Assembly: GCF_029222705.1 (NCBI RefSeq)
Contig: NZ_JARGZF010000002.1
Coordinates: forward strand, 806,001 to 870,000
Direction of reading: 5' to 3'
Length of the DNA stretch: 64,000 bases
Source of the DNA: Knoellia sp. p5-6-4
GTDB lineage: Bacteria > Actinomycetota > Actinomycetes > Actinomycetales > Dermatophilaceae
Shown here: in pieces, positions 41,835-53,761 of the stretch
Layout: each line of letters starts with the position of its first letter
Numbering within the stretch: the stretch's first letter is position 1
The notes under the pieces: model-generated
Databases searched by the model: none
Seen by the model: the letters and a program-made list of their open reading frames with translations, nothing else
What the model was told of the DNA's origin: nothing
Made by a program: the position numbers and the translations under genes

Positions 41835-42841
41835 CCCACATCCTCGAAGTCGGTGGCGTCCGGCAGGGGCGCCGGGTCGCGCAGGGAGTGCGCCGATGTT
41901 CGCAGGGACGTCTCGATGACGCGCGGCCGCCGCCCCACGTCCATGAGGTTGGCGCCGAACGCCTCGAGGTCCTCCTCGCCCGGACCGAGCACGGTGACGT
42001 GGGTCCCCTCCCGGTGCACCCGGCGCAGCTCGCGCAGGCAGCGCTGGGTCACCCGGTTGCGCCACTGCCGCTCCACCCGGGTCCTCCAGTGCTTGGGCGC
42101 GTCCCGGACGAAGCTCACCGAGGGCGCCAGCACGTAGACCTCGTCGAGGCCCAGGCCGGCCATCAGGTCGAGGTTGGTCGACGACCACGCCCCGCCGTCG
42201 ATGTAGCGGCGCTCGCCCAACCGCACCGGCTGGTACCAGCCCGGGATGGCGCACGAGGCCATCACCGCCGACGACAGCGGCGCGGGAGGAGCGCCCTCGC
42301 GGCCGAACGCCACCCGCTGACCGGCATCGAAGTCCAGAGCCACGACGCACACGCCGTCGCGGGGCGCCCAGGCGTCCCCCGCCACCCAGGAGACGAGCGC
42401 CCCGACCGCCTCGATGCTGCCCCGGCCCTCGGGCACGATCGCGGACAGCACCGCGGTCGGCGGGAGCTGGCGCAGCTGGCGGGCGTTGGCGCGCAGCAGC
42501 TCGGGCGAGCCGAGGCTGACCCGCGGCCGCGGCGGCCGGTCGCCGCCGGTGTCGCGGTGGTAGTCCCACTCGTAGCCCGCGAGCGGCCCCACGTCGATGG
42601 TCCCCTCGAGCTGGTGGCGCACGAGGTCTCCAACCGAGACCCCGCAGCCGAGCAGCGCCGTGAGCACGGCGCCGGCCGATGTGCCGACGTACTCGTCGAA
42701 GTGACGGGCGTCCATGCCCAGCTCGTCCTCGAGCGCCTTGAGCGCCCCCACCATCCACGCCGCGCCGAGCACGCCCCCGCCGCCCAGCACGAGCCCCCGC
42801 CGAGGGCGTCCGGCGTCGGTGGGAACGAGCTCGGTGCTCAC
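41831..42841 (-). CDS. patatin-like phospholipase
   Basis: 336 residues. Oxyanion-hole region L-V-L-G-G-G-G-V-L-G-A-A-W, nucleophile Ser55 in G-T-S-A-G, and catalytic Asp in Y-I-D-G-G-A-W: the Ser-Asp dyad of patatins is complete. It is a predicted cytoplasmic acylhydrolase. The GTG at 42841 lies 7 nt after TAGGCG, close to the leaderless pattern. It stands next to the WS/DGAT gene, which suggests lipid turnover. Confidence 0.9.
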   Translation of the reverse strand: MSTELVPTDAGRPRRGLVLGGGGVLGAAWMVGALKALEDELGMDARHFDEYVGTSAGAVLTALLGCGVSVGDLVRHQLEGTIDVGPLAGYEWDYHRDTGGDRPPRPRVSLGSPELLRANARQLRQLPPTAVLSAIVPEGRGSIEAVGALVSWVAGDAWAPRDGVCVVALDFDAGQRVAFGREGAPPAPLSSAVMASCAIPGWYQPVRLGERRYIDGGAWSSTNLDLMAGLGLDEVYVLAPSVSFVRDAPKHWRTRVERQWRNRVTQRCLRELRRVHREGTHVTVLGPGEEDLEAFGANLMDVGRRPRVIETSLRTSAHSLRDPAPLPDATDFEDVG

Positions 42842-42851
42842 GGCGTCCCGC

Positions 42852-44276
42852 CTACCGCTGACTCGACTTGCTCTCGAGGAGCTCGCCGAGGGAGTCGACG
42901 ACTCCCTGGCCGAGCACATCGATGTCGGGCATCGCGTCGCGGTCGGCGTTGAGGCCGTAGTAGACCCCGCCGTCGTAGGAGGTCAGGCCGATCGACAGCC
43001 CCTGTCCCTTGGCGAGTGGCATCACCGGGTAGGTGGCCACCATCTTGGCGTCACCGGCATACAGGGCCTGCTGCGGACCGGGGACGTTGGTGATGACGAC
43101 GTTGAACAGCCGCCGCGACACGGCGCTGCCGAGGCGGGCACCGAGCGAGTGCAGCGTGGGCGGGGCGAAGCCCGCGAGCTCGGCGAGCGAGTCGGCACCC
43201 ACGGCCTGCCCGCCCTCCATCTGCTGGCGCATCGCGAAGGCGATCTGGTGCAGCCGCATGGAGGCGCCCGGCTCCCCCACCGGCAGGTCGACGAAGCACG
43301 CCTTCAGGCGGGTACCAGCATGGTGCGTCTGCTCCTCGTCGTAGACGCTGACCGGCACCATCGCCCGCACCGTCGTGCCCGAGTGCACGGCCTCGCCGCG
43401 CGTGAGCAGCCACGACCGGAAGGCGCCGGAGATCGTCGCCAGGATGACGTCGTTGATGGTGACGTCGTCGGCGTAGTTGCCGCGGGCCAGCTTGCTGCGC
43501 ACCTTCTTGTAGTCGTCGAGGTCCGTGCCGATCATCACGTAGCGGCGGGCCTCGCCCACCGAGGCGTTGAGCGGTGAGGTGGGCGCCGGGCGGGTCGCGG
43601 TGCGCGCGAGCGTCGACACGACGTGGCCGGCTGCCGACAGGGCCCTGCCGCCGACGGCCTTCAGGTCGACGATGCCGCCCCGCACGTTCTCGACGATCTC
43701 GCTGGGGCGGCGCACGGCGTCGACCAGCGCACCGGTGAGCAGCTCGATGTCGCTCGGCTCGTGCGACGGCCGCCACGTGTCGGTGACCAGGCCCTCGGCC
43801 GCCGGGTCGTCGTCGACGATGACGTGGGCGATGTCGACGGCGTGCACCCCGTCGACCAGCGCCTGGTGCGACTTGGTCACGATCGCGAAGCGTCCGTCCT
43901 CGAGGCCCTCGACGAGGTAGACCTCCCACAGCGGTCGGTGGCGATCGAGGGGACGCGGCTGGATCCGGGCGACGAACTCCTGCAGCTGCTCGTCGGTGCC
44001 CGGGCGGGGCAGGGCCGACCGGCGCACGTGGTAGGTGACGTCGAAGTCCTCGTCGTCGACCCACACCGGGTTCGCCAGGCGCCCGGGGATCTGCCGGATC
44101 CGCTGCCGGTACCGCGGCACGAAGGCGATGCGCTGCGAGATGAGCTGCACCAGACGGTCGTAGTCGAAGCCGTCGTCCGGAGGGTCGAACACCATGACCG
44201 AGCCGACGTGCATGGGCGTGGTCGCATCCTCCAGGTAGAGGAAGGACGCGTCGAGCGAGCTCAGGCGGTCGGGCAC
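42852..44276 (-). CDS. wax ester synthase/diacylglycerol acyltransferase (WS/DGAT)
   Basis: 474 residues; the family's full length. N-terminal L-S-S-L-D-A-S-F-L-Y-L-E, P-L-W-E-V-Y-L-V-E-G-L, the motif region K-S-H-Q-A-L-V-D-G (137-143), and N-V-V-I-T-N-V-P-G-P in the C-terminal domain. The usual H-H-x-x-x-D-G has Gln138 in place of the second His. Such enzymes make triacylglycerols or wax esters at the membrane from acyl-CoA. It is divergent from the lipoprotein gene at 44317. Confidence 0.9.
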   Translation of the reverse strand: MPDRLSSLDASFLYLEDATTPMHVGSVMVFDPPDDGFDYDRLVQLISQRIAFVPRYRQRIRQIPGRLANPVWVDDEDFDVTYHVRRSALPRPGTDEQLQEFVARIQPRPLDRHRPLWEVYLVEGLEDGRFAIVTKSHQALVDGVHAVDIAHVIVDDDPAAEGLVTDTWRPSHEPSDIELLTGALVDAVRRPSEIVENVRGGIVDLKAVGGRALSAAGHVVSTLARTATRPAPTSPLNASVGEARRYVMIGTDLDDYKKVRSKLARGNYADDVTINDVILATISGAFRSWLLTRGEAVHSGTTVRAMVPVSVYDEEQTHHAGTRLKACFVDLPVGEPGASMRLHQIAFAMRQQMEGGQAVGADSLAELAGFAPPTLHSLGARLGSAVSRRLFNVVITNVPGPQQALYAGDAKMVATYPVMPLAKGQGLSIGLTSYDGGVYYGLNADRDAMPDIDVLGQGVVDSLGELLESKSSQR

Positions 44277-44316
44277 GCGTCCATGGTGTCAGATCGCGCT
44301 GTCTAGACTGCAGCGC

Positions 44317-44790
44317 GTGACGAAGATGACCCTCTCAAGGGGCACCTGGTATGCCGCGGGGGCGGCGCTGGCGCTCGCCGTCACCGCCTGCGGGGAAGGC
44401 TCAGGCTCGCCTGCCGCGAGCGGCAGCCCGAGCCCGTCGGCCACCTCGTCGAGCCCGGCCGCCAAGGACACGACGCCGCCGTCGGCCAAGACCCCGACCA
44501 CTCCCCCACCCCCGAGCGACACCCCCGCGGGCCGGACCATCGAGGTCACCATCACGGGCAAGAAGGTCACCCCGGCTCCCGCCACGATCGACCTCAAGGT
44601 CGGCGAGAAGCTCACGCTCGTCGTCACCAGCGACCACGACGACGAGATCCACGCCCACGGGTTCGACGTCACCGGCACGCTCGAGGCCGGGAAGCCCTCG
44701 ACCGTCACGGTGACGGGCACCGAGCCGGGCGTCTTCGAGGTCGAGACCCACGAGCCGCCCCTGATGCTCATGAGGATCGCCGTCCGATGA
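44317..44790 (+). CDS. cupredoxin-like lipoprotein
   Basis: 157 residues; lipobox A-V-T-A-C with Cys25. A Ser/Pro/Thr-rich linker (about 27-70) is followed by a beta domain with V-G-E-K-L-T-L-V-V-T-S-D-H-D-D-E-I-H-A-H-G and G-V-F-E-V-E-T-H. The H-A-H-G and late His resemble copper ligands of cupredoxins, though no Cys ligand is seen in the usual loop. Leaderless start: TAGACT 7 nt before GTG 44317. It is coupled (ATGA) to the polytopic membrane protein that follows. Confidence 0.8.
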   Translation: MTKMTLSRGTWYAAGAALALAVTACGEGSGSPAASGSPSPSATSSSPAAKDTTPPSAKTPTTPPPPSDTPAGRTIEVTITGKKVTPAPATIDLKVGEKLTLVVTSDHDDEIHAHGFDVTGTLEAGKPSTVTVTGTEPGVFEVETHEPPLMLMRIAVR

Positions 44791-46109
44791 CGGCTCTCCC
44801 GACGGTGCTGCCGGCGCACGGTGTGGGCTCGCGGCAGGACCTGCCCCTGCCCTTCGACCTGCTGCTCATCGGCGCCGGCCTGGCCCTGGCGATCTCGTTC
44901 GTGGCCCTCGGCGTGCTGTGGAAGCAGCCCCGACTGCACCGCACCGACGGCCGCCTGCTGCCCCCGGCACTGGCCCTCGCCCTCGACTCCCCCTTCGTCC
45001 GGGGCGTCTTCGCCGCCCTCTCCCTGGCCCTGACGGCGTGGACCCTGCTGGCGCTGTTCTTCGGCAAGGACGACGCCAACAACCCGGTCCCCTACGTCGT
45101 CTACGTGTACCTGTGGGTCGGCCTGGGCCTGTTGTCGTTGGTCTTCGGGCCGATCTGGAGGGTGCTCAACCCGGTGCGCCAGCTCCACCGCGGCGTGCTG
45201 GCCCTGGCCCGGGTCCCACCGGACTTCTCCCTCGCGCCCTACCGCCTCGGCTGGTGGCCGGCCGCCCTGGGCCTGTTCGCCTTCACCTGGCTCGAGCTCA
45301 TCGCCCCCGACAACACGACCCTGCCCGTGCTGCGGGTGGCCATCGTGGGCTTCCTGCTCGTCTCGCTGCTGCTCGCGCTGGTGTTCGGCCGCGACTACTT
45401 CGCCACCGGCGACCCGTTCGAGGCCTGGTCGGGTCTCTACGGCTCGCTCAGCCCGCTCGGCCGCCGGGCCGACGGACGGTGGGTGCTGCGCACGCCCCTG
45501 CACGGGCCGAACGAGATCGCCGCGCGCCCCGGGCTCGTCGCCACGACGTCGGTCATGCTCGGCGGCACCGCCTACGACGGGTTCTCGTCCGAGACGTGGT
45601 GGTACACCTTCGTGCAGTCCTCCGACCTGCCCGGCCGGCTGTGGCAGACCCTGGCCCTGGTCGTGCTGTGCCTGCTCGTGGCCGGGATGCTCTGGGCCGC
45701 CGCTGCGTTCTCGGCGCTGCTCGCCAAGATGCCGGCGCGCGGCCTGGCCACCGCCTTCGCCCCCTCGTTGGTGCCCATCGCGGCGGGCTACCTCGTCGCG
45801 CACTACTGGTCGCTGTTCGTCTACGAGGGGGTCAACGGACTGGCCAAGCTGTCCGACCCGCTGGGCTCCGGCGCCAACTGGCTGGGCACCGCCGGGCTGG
45901 AGCCGAGCCTGGCGCTGATCGAGCCGACCCTCGTGGCGACCATCCAGGTCGTCGGCATCATCACCGGCCACCTGCTCGGCGTCGTCGTGGCGCACGAGCG
46001 TGCCGTCGCCCTCTTCCCCCGCCGGGTCGCGGTCACCGGCCAGGTGCCGCTGCTGGTGCTGATGGTGCTCTACACCGTCGGCGGCCTCACGCTGCTCTTC
46101 TCGGCGTAG
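44787..46109 (+). CDS. polytopic membrane protein paired with cupredoxin-like lipoprotein
   Basis: 440 residues with about ten hydrophobic helices. The ATG overlaps the lipoprotein stop. Homologous actinobacterial proteins are often labelled 'fenitrothion hydrolase', a label the sequence does not support directly. Histidines in helices (A-H-Y-W, T-G-H-L-L-G-V-V-V-A-H-E) and pairing with a cupredoxin-like lipoprotein suggest a metal- or electron-related role; inference only. Confidence 0.8.
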   Translation: MTALPTVLPAHGVGSRQDLPLPFDLLLIGAGLALAISFVALGVLWKQPRLHRTDGRLLPPALALALDSPFVRGVFAALSLALTAWTLLALFFGKDDANNPVPYVVYVYLWVGLGLLSLVFGPIWRVLNPVRQLHRGVLALARVPPDFSLAPYRLGWWPAALGLFAFTWLELIAPDNTTLPVLRVAIVGFLLVSLLLALVFGRDYFATGDPFEAWSGLYGSLSPLGRRADGRWVLRTPLHGPNEIAARPGLVATTSVMLGGTAYDGFSSETWWYTFVQSSDLPGRLWQTLALVVLCLLVAGMLWAAAAFSALLAKMPARGLATAFAPSLVPIAAGYLVAHYWSLFVYEGVNGLAKLSDPLGSGANWLGTAGLEPSLALIEPTLVATIQVVGIITGHLLGVVVAHERAVALFPRRVAVTGQVPLLVLMVLYTVGGLTLLFSA

Positions 46110-46133
46110 GACACGGCGACGCCGACCGCACCG

Positions 46134-47420
46134 TCAGCGACGGCGCCGGCCTCCAGCCGGGTCGGGTGCGGCGACGCCACACCGGGCCGCCACGGCGGCC
46201 ATCGCGCGGCGCAGCTCGGACTGCGGCGCGAACTCGAGCAGCGTCCTGCCGGCGAACAGGGCCCCGTCGAGCGTGTGCTGGTCCCAGGGCAGGAAGAGCA
46301 GGTCGTCCATCCCCGAGAACCGGCTCAGCGCCTCACTGATGCGCCGCTCCGGCCGGCTGCCCACCGCCGAGGCGCGCACCCTGTTGACCACCACCTGGGG
46401 TTTCGGCGAGGGGATGCTGCCCACGTCCTGCACCGCGCGCACCAGTCGCTGGAGCCCGATCGGGTCGGCGCTGCCCACCACCAGCAGGTCGTCGGCCTGC
46501 TCCAGCGCGGTCAGGGTGGCGGCGTTGCGGCGGGGCGCCAGGGTGTCGTAGCTGAGCTCCTCGTCGTCCTCGATGGCGAAGCCGCAGTCGACGACCACGA
46601 CCTCCGCCAGCTGCCGCGCGACGGTGAGCACGTGCTCCACCGCCGGGGCGCGCAGCTCCGGCCACCGCTCCGCACGGGGTATGCCGGTCAGCACCCGCAG
46701 GCGCGGGCTCACCTCGGGCGCGAGCCGGGCCAGCGCGGGGAGGTCGAGGGCACCCTGGTCGGCTGCGCGGGCTGCGGCCGCCATGCCCGGCGCCTCGTCG
46801 AGCAGGGAGAGGGCCTGAGCGATGGACGAGCCATAGGTGTCGCAGTCCACGAGGAGCGTGCGCGAGCCGGCGGCGGCCGCCTCTGCCGCCAGGCCGAGGG
46901 CCACCGTGCTGCGGCCGGGCGCACCGGTGGGCCCCCAGACCGCGATGAGGCGGCACTGCTCCACGGGCCGCCACGTGTCGCCGTCCAGCTGTTCGCCGAG
47001 GCCCTCGCGGTCGCCGTCCGGACTCGCACCGGGCTCGCCGGTGCCTGGCTCGGATCCCGGGGCCTCGGCCGCCTCGAGCCCGACGAGGGCGTCCTCGATC
47101 TCGTGGGGTGCGGCGTCGGCCCGCACCACGACGTGGAGGCCGAGCTGGCGCAGGTGCCGCTCGGCGGCCTCGTCACCCGGCGCAACGGCGCCGGCCGCAC
47201 GCACCCCGTGGCTCGCGAGGTGGTGCAGCGCCGCCCGGTCGAGGGCGCGCAGGTCGGCGGAGACCACCGCGACGTCGGCCAGCCCTGCCGAGGCGGCGGC
47301 GAGCAGGTCGGCGAGGTCGGCGCACCGGCGCACGACCGTCAGCCCGGGGGCCGACTCGAGAGAGGTGACGAGCTCGCTCTCCCACTGGTGGCTGACGGCG
47401 GTGAGGACCGCCGTGCTCAC
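46134..47420 (-). CDS. CpaE/TadZ-like ParA-family pilus assembly protein
   Basis: 428 residues; GTG start overlaps the upstream SAF-gene stop. An N-terminal receiver-like domain (about 1-110) is followed by an acidic linker and a MinD/ParA-type ATPase with a deviant Walker A (W-G-P-T-G-A-P-G-R-S-T), L-L-V-D-C-D-T-Y-G-S and V-V-V-D-C-G-F. This is the CpaE/TadZ layout, used to localise the Tad apparatus. It lies far from both tadABC loci in the window but beside the CpaB-like gene. Confidence 0.85.
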   Translation of the reverse strand: MSTAVLTAVSHQWESELVTSLESAPGLTVVRRCADLADLLAAASAGLADVAVVSADLRALDRAALHHLASHGVRAAGAVAPGDEAAERHLRQLGLHVVVRADAAPHEIEDALVGLEAAEAPGSEPGTGEPGASPDGDREGLGEQLDGDTWRPVEQCRLIAVWGPTGAPGRSTVALGLAAEAAAAGSRTLLVDCDTYGSSIAQALSLLDEAPGMAAAARAADQGALDLPALARLAPEVSPRLRVLTGIPRAERWPELRAPAVEHVLTVARQLAEVVVVDCGFAIEDDEELSYDTLAPRRNAATLTALEQADDLLVVGSADPIGLQRLVRAVQDVGSIPSPKPQVVVNRVRASAVGSRPERRISEALSRFSGMDDLLFLPWDQHTLDGALFAGRTLLEFAPQSELRRAMAAVAARCGVAAPDPAGGRRRR

Positions 47421-48088
47421 TGGTCCCCGCCCAGAGGTGACCCGGGCACCGGCACGAGGGTGACCCTGGCGCCGAGGTCGACGTCGCCGATGAGGTCCCG
47501 GATCCGCTCCGTGGGCACCATCACCTGCACCGCGCGCTCGGCCTGCGAGCCGCTGAGCCGCCCACCGGTCTGTGGCAGCCCGGCCACGGTGGCCGACTCG
47601 AGCGCGAGCCGCGCGCCCTCGAAGTCGCGCCCTGCCGCGTCGCCCTCGGGGTTCACCGGGTTGACGTAGACGTCGACCACCGAGCCGACGACCAGCGGTG
47701 CGGCCGAGCGGGAGTCGACGACGAGGGTGAGCGGTTGGAGGTCGACGTCCTCCTTGCTGCCGATCGCCGACAGGGGTACCAGCTCGCCGGGACGGACCTC
47801 GCGCAGCACGTGGGCGCCGGGCGGCAGGGGCGACGAGGCGGAGAGGTAGCGCTCCGCGCGGTCCCCGAGCTGGACGTCGACGCGGGTGAGCCGATCCGCG
47901 CTGAGCGGCTGGCCGGGGACCAGCTGGCCCGACGCGGCATACATCGGCACGCGGTCGTCGGCGGCCGCCACGGTCAGCGACCCCAGCACGGTGGCGGCGA
48001 GGACCAGCAGGATGCCGACCAGCAGACGCGTGTCCCTCCACGACGGCTTCTGTAGGCGCGCGGCCCTGGGCGTGGCGATGTCGGGCAC
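47417..48088 (-). CDS. SAF-domain (CpaB/RcpC-like) pilus assembly protein
   Basis: 223 residues. GTG 48088 is chosen for the GGGGGAG 7 nt upstream. One N-terminal membrane helix (L-L-V-G-I-L-L-V-L-A-A-T-V-L-G), then a SAF domain (A-A-S-G-Q-L-V-P-G-Q-P-L-S-A-D-R-L...R-P-G-E-L-V-P) and a C-terminal region typical of CpaB/RcpC (V-D-V-Y-V-N-P...V-Q-V-M-V-P-T-E). It is periplasm-facing, part of Flp pilus assembly, in an operon with the CpaE-like gene. Confidence 0.85.
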   Translation of the reverse strand: MPDIATPRAARLQKPSWRDTRLLVGILLVLAATVLGSLTVAAADDRVPMYAASGQLVPGQPLSADRLTRVDVQLGDRAERYLSASSPLPPGAHVLREVRPGELVPLSAIGSKEDVDLQPLTLVVDSRSAAPLVVGSVVDVYVNPVNPEGDAAGRDFEGARLALESATVAGLPQTGGRLSGSQAERAVQVMVPTERIRDLIGDVDLGARVTLVPVPGSPLGGDQ

Positions 48089-48325
48089 GACGTGGCTCCC
48101 CCTTGCTGACTGGCTGCGGTCTGGTGCGTCATCATGGCGCACCGGGCCACGCTGCGGTTCGTCCAGTCCACAGTGGCGGGGATGTCCACAGGTCTTGACC
48201 GTTCAATGCGGTGAAATCGCGGTGATGCGAGACTGACGGCAATCAGCAGACGCAGCCGAACGCTTATGGTAAAAATTTGGTCAAGGACAGGTAACCTCCT
48301 GTCCAAGGGAAAGGCAGGGGCAGCC

Positions 48326-48550
48326 GTGACCAAGCGCTTCATCCAGCTCTCGGAGGTCTCCGAGGTGCTCGATATCTCCTCCGCCCAGGCATACGCCCTT
48401 GTCCGCTCCGGCGAGCTGCCCGCCATCAAGGTCGGCGGCCGAGGGCAGTGGCGCGTCGAGGTGTCCGAGCTCGAGAGCTACATCCAGCGCATGTACGACG
48501 AGACGAAGAGCTTCGTGGCGGCGCACCCCTTCGGCCAGAACCCGGAGTGA
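48326..48550 (+). CDS. small HTH DNA-binding protein (excisionase/MerR-like fold)
   Basis: 74 residues. F-I-Q-L-S-E-V-S-E-V-L-D-I-S-S-A-Q-A-Y-A-L-V-R-S-G-E-L-P-A-I-K-V-G-G-R-G-Q-W-R-V is the winged HTH_17/excisionase pattern, also found in BldC. The start is GTG 48326 with GGGG upstream; an ATG at 48266 overlaps a TATGGT box that looks like a -10. A regulator of chromosomal genes is more likely than an excisionase, as no element lies beside it. It diverges from the CpaB-like gene. Confidence 0.85.
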   Translation: MTKRFIQLSEVSEVLDISSAQAYALVRSGELPAIKVGGRGQWRVEVSELESYIQRMYDETKSFVAAHPFGQNPE

Positions 48551-48614
48551 GGCGGGCGCGCCATGCCCGCGACCCTCGACTCGACCCTACCCGCCCCTCG
48601 CCGGGCGGGTCCGC

Positions 48615-49178
48615 TCATTCCAGGGAGGCCGGAGCGCCGGCCGGGCGCAGGCACGCCACGGCCGAGAACGGCACGAGGAGCCGGCCCGTGACGTTCGCGG
48701 AGCGCCTGGGCTCCTCAGGCGCGTGCTCGCTGAGGTCGAAGCAGTCCGACCCGACCGCGTCGATGGTGCCGGTCGCCACGGCGCCGGCCACGTCGGTGAG
48801 AGCCACGACCGCACGGTCACGACTCAGCCCACGCAGGGCGTAGCCGAGGCCGAAGCGCCTGCCCAGGGCCGACTCCGATGCCCGGGCGCCGACGCCCGTC
48901 ACGGCTGCCACTGCCGCCAGCGGCACCAGGGCGGCCCGCCCCAGCTCGCCGCCGAGCAGCAGCCACCCGTCGCCGACGTCGGCCACGACGCCGGCCAGCG
49001 GCGGGCCGGCGACCAGGCGCAGGCTCACCGAGTCACCGACCGAGGCGGCCAGGCGCTCGTACAGCCCCACGGTCGCCCGCTCGCGCCGCGTGCGGTCCGC
49101 GACCTCCTGGTCGAGGTCGCGGCGAGCCTCCGCCTCCCACTGCCCCTCGAGGTCGGCGAAGAGCCGCTCCCAACGCAT
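48615..49178 (-). CDS. conserved hypothetical protein
   Basis: 187 residues; ATG preceded by GGGGGG. An N-terminal helical stretch (W-E-R-L-F-A-D-L-E-G-Q-W-E-A-E) is followed by beta-rich segments (V-S-L-R-L-V-A-G-P-P-L-A-G-V-V-A-D-V-G-D-G-W-L-L-L) that resemble an Sm-like barrel. Similar proteins are widespread in actinobacteria next to secA-region genes; function unknown. Confidence 0.8.
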   Translation of the reverse strand: MRWERLFADLEGQWEAEARRDLDQEVADRTRRERATVGLYERLAASVGDSVSLRLVAGPPLAGVVADVGDGWLLLGGELGRAALVPLAAVAAVTGVGARASESALGRRFGLGYALRGLSRDRAVVALTDVAGAVATGTIDAVGSDCFDLSEHAPEEPRRSANVTGRLLVPFSAVACLRPAGAPASLE

Positions 49179-49264
49179 GACACCCCCCGATCTGTCGCCG
49201 GCCCGTGGCGGCCTCCGCGCCCCGCCGCTGCGCTCGAAGCCTAGCCTCGCGAAAGCACCCCTTG

Positions 49265-49317
49265 CCAAACGCAGGCAAACGTGCCTGACTGCACCTGAAC
49301 GCAAACGAAGGCAAACG
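49265..49317. promoter_or_regulatory. four CAAACG boxes in two 10-bp-spaced pairs
   Basis: CAAACG starts at 49266, 49276, 49302 and 49312: two pairs with 10-bp periodicity (one helical turn), 26 bp between the middle boxes. They lie in the divergent region just before the LysM gene, a layout typical of a cooperative regulator-binding site. Confidence 0.5.
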
Positions 49318-49333
49318 AACACTGGGGGCACCA

Positions 49334-50194
49334 ATGCAGGGAGCGCAGATCGGCAGGGTCATCGGAGCGGGCGTCGGCATTCCTCTCGCCGGGGGCTGGC
49401 TGGGCGTGGTGGCGGTGTCGCTGGTCCGGGAGGTCGGGGCACCCACGCCCGCGAGCCCGCAGCAGGCCCTGACCCTGGTGGTGGCGCTCGGCGGGGCCGT
49501 GGTCGCGGCGTGGCTGTGGGCGGGCCTGGTCCTCGCCCTGCTCGGTCACCTGCCGGGGCGGGTCGGGCTCTGGTGCCGCCGGGCGGCGGAGCAGAGCGCG
49601 CCGCGAATGGTGCGCCGCCTCGCGGCGGTGGTCGTCGGCGCAAGCCTGGCCGGCGCCCTCGCACCCGGCACCGCCCTCGCCGAGGGCACCGGGACCTCCG
49701 CCGCCGCCGGCACGGCCGCGTCGCCGGGCTTCCGGGCCACTGGTCTGCTGCCCAGCCCTCTCGCCCACACCCCCACATCCAGCCCCACCCCCACGTCCGC
49801 CTCCGCACCCGCCCCTTCGTCCACCGCCCCGTCACCCGGATTCGGCTCCTCCCCCGTGCCCCCTGAGAAGCCGTCCGCTGCCGGCAGCGAGGTCCCTGCG
49901 CCGCCCGCGCCGGGATGGACCCCGAGCCGCCCACCGGTGCGCCCCCAGCCGTCGACCCGGCTGGTGGCGACCGCGCCACCGGCCGGGGAGCGCCTCGATG
50001 CCGTCGTACGCCGCGGAGACACCCTGTGGGACCTCGTGCGCCACCACCTCGGCCCCGAGGCGACCGACGCCGAGGTCGCAGCGGAGTGGCCACGCTGGCA
50101 CGAGGCGAACCGCGCAGTCATCGGGCCCGACCCCGGCCTCCTCCTGCCGGGCCAGGTGCTCCGCGTGCCCGTCGCGACCGGAGCCCTCCGGTGA
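49334..50194 (+). CDS. membrane protein with C-terminal LysM domain
   Basis: 286 residues. Three hydrophobic helices in the first 120 residues, then a long Pro/Ser/Thr/Ala linker (about 130-220), then a LysM domain (A-V-V-R-R-G-D-T-L-W-D-L-V-R-H-H-L-G...L-L-P-G-Q-V-L-R-V-P). It is membrane-anchored with a peptidoglycan-binding module outside. GGGGG precedes ATG 49334. It is coupled to the Rv3235-like gene by a GTGA overlap. Confidence 0.88.
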   Translation: MQGAQIGRVIGAGVGIPLAGGWLGVVAVSLVREVGAPTPASPQQALTLVVALGGAVVAAWLWAGLVLALLGHLPGRVGLWCRRAAEQSAPRMVRRLAAVVVGASLAGALAPGTALAEGTGTSAAAGTAASPGFRATGLLPSPLAHTPTSSPTPTSASAPAPSSTAPSPGFGSSPVPPEKPSAAGSEVPAPPAPGWTPSRPPVRPQPSTRLVATAPPAGERLDAVVRRGDTLWDLVRHHLGPEATDAEVAAEWPRWHEANRAVIGPDPGLLLPGQVLRVPVATGALR

Positions 50195-50775
50195 GCGCGG
50201 CGAGGAACCCCGCGGCGGAGGCAGGAAGCAGGCCCGCACGTCCGGGCCCTGCGCTGCAGCCGATCCGGGTGCTGCCCATCCCGCAGCCGCGCCCTGCGCT
50301 GCTGCCCCAGGCCACCCCCGCCGGCTCCGGCGCCCTGCCGCCCGACGGCGCGCGGGGCGGCCCCCGCTACATCCAGGACGCCTTGGCGGTGGACTTCGCC
50401 TCGGCCAGCGACGAGCAGCTCTTCGGGCCGCAGGCCACCGGCCGCAGCGGGCTGCCCGACCCGGTCCACTGGGCCGGGCACCTGGCCCAGGCGGTGGTCG
50501 AGGTGATGTCGGGCCTGCGGCAGCCGCCGCAGATCCTGCGCTGGACCACGCCCGAGGTCTATGCCGTGGTCGCGCGTCGCGGGGCCGTCTCGGCGCGCCG
50601 CGGCTCGACGGCCGCCCGCCGCGCCGTGGTCCGCAGCGTGCGGGTGTGCGAGCCCGCCGACGGGGTCGCCGAGGCCTGCGCGGTGGTGCTCGACGGCCCG
50701 CGCGTCAGGGCGCTGGCGATGCGGCTCGTCGGCGTCGACGGCCGCTGGCGCATCGAGGCGCTCCAGGTCGGCTGA
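50191..50775 (+). CDS. Rv3235 family protein
   Basis: 194 residues; GTG start overlaps the LysM-gene stop. A disordered Pro/Ala/Arg-rich N-terminus is followed by a conserved domain (A-Q-A-V-V-E-V-M-S-G-L-R-Q-P-P-Q-I-L-R-W and R-W-R-I-E-A-L-Q-V-G end) that matches the Rv3235 family. Location just before secA agrees with mycobacterial gene order. Function unknown. Confidence 0.88.
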   Translation: MSAARNPAAEAGSRPARPGPALQPIRVLPIPQPRPALLPQATPAGSGALPPDGARGGPRYIQDALAVDFASASDEQLFGPQATGRSGLPDPVHWAGHLAQAVVEVMSGLRQPPQILRWTTPEVYAVVARRGAVSARRGSTAARRAVVRSVRVCEPADGVAEACAVVLDGPRVRALAMRLVGVDGRWRIEALQVG

Positions 50776-50807
50776 CCAGCTGAGGGCGGCCGAGCAGCTG
50801 GGGCAAA

Positions 50808-50841
50808 GGTGAACGCGCCGGCTGCTGCCGGCGCGTTCACC
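50808..50841. terminator. bidirectional terminator between Rv3235-like gene and secA
   Basis: A perfect 15-bp stem (ggtgaacgcgccggc, 50808-50822, with 50827-50841) and 4-nt loop between convergent genes. Confidence 0.85.
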
Positions 50842-50860
50842 CTGCTGTTAGGGGGGACCC

Positions 50861-53761
<2,901 letters not shown>

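Noticed and set aside
48326-48550. Excisionase of the integrated element
   Set aside because: HTH fold is of the excisionase type, but it lies 37 kb from the element beside pilus genes with host-like codon use; a chromosomal regulator is more likely.
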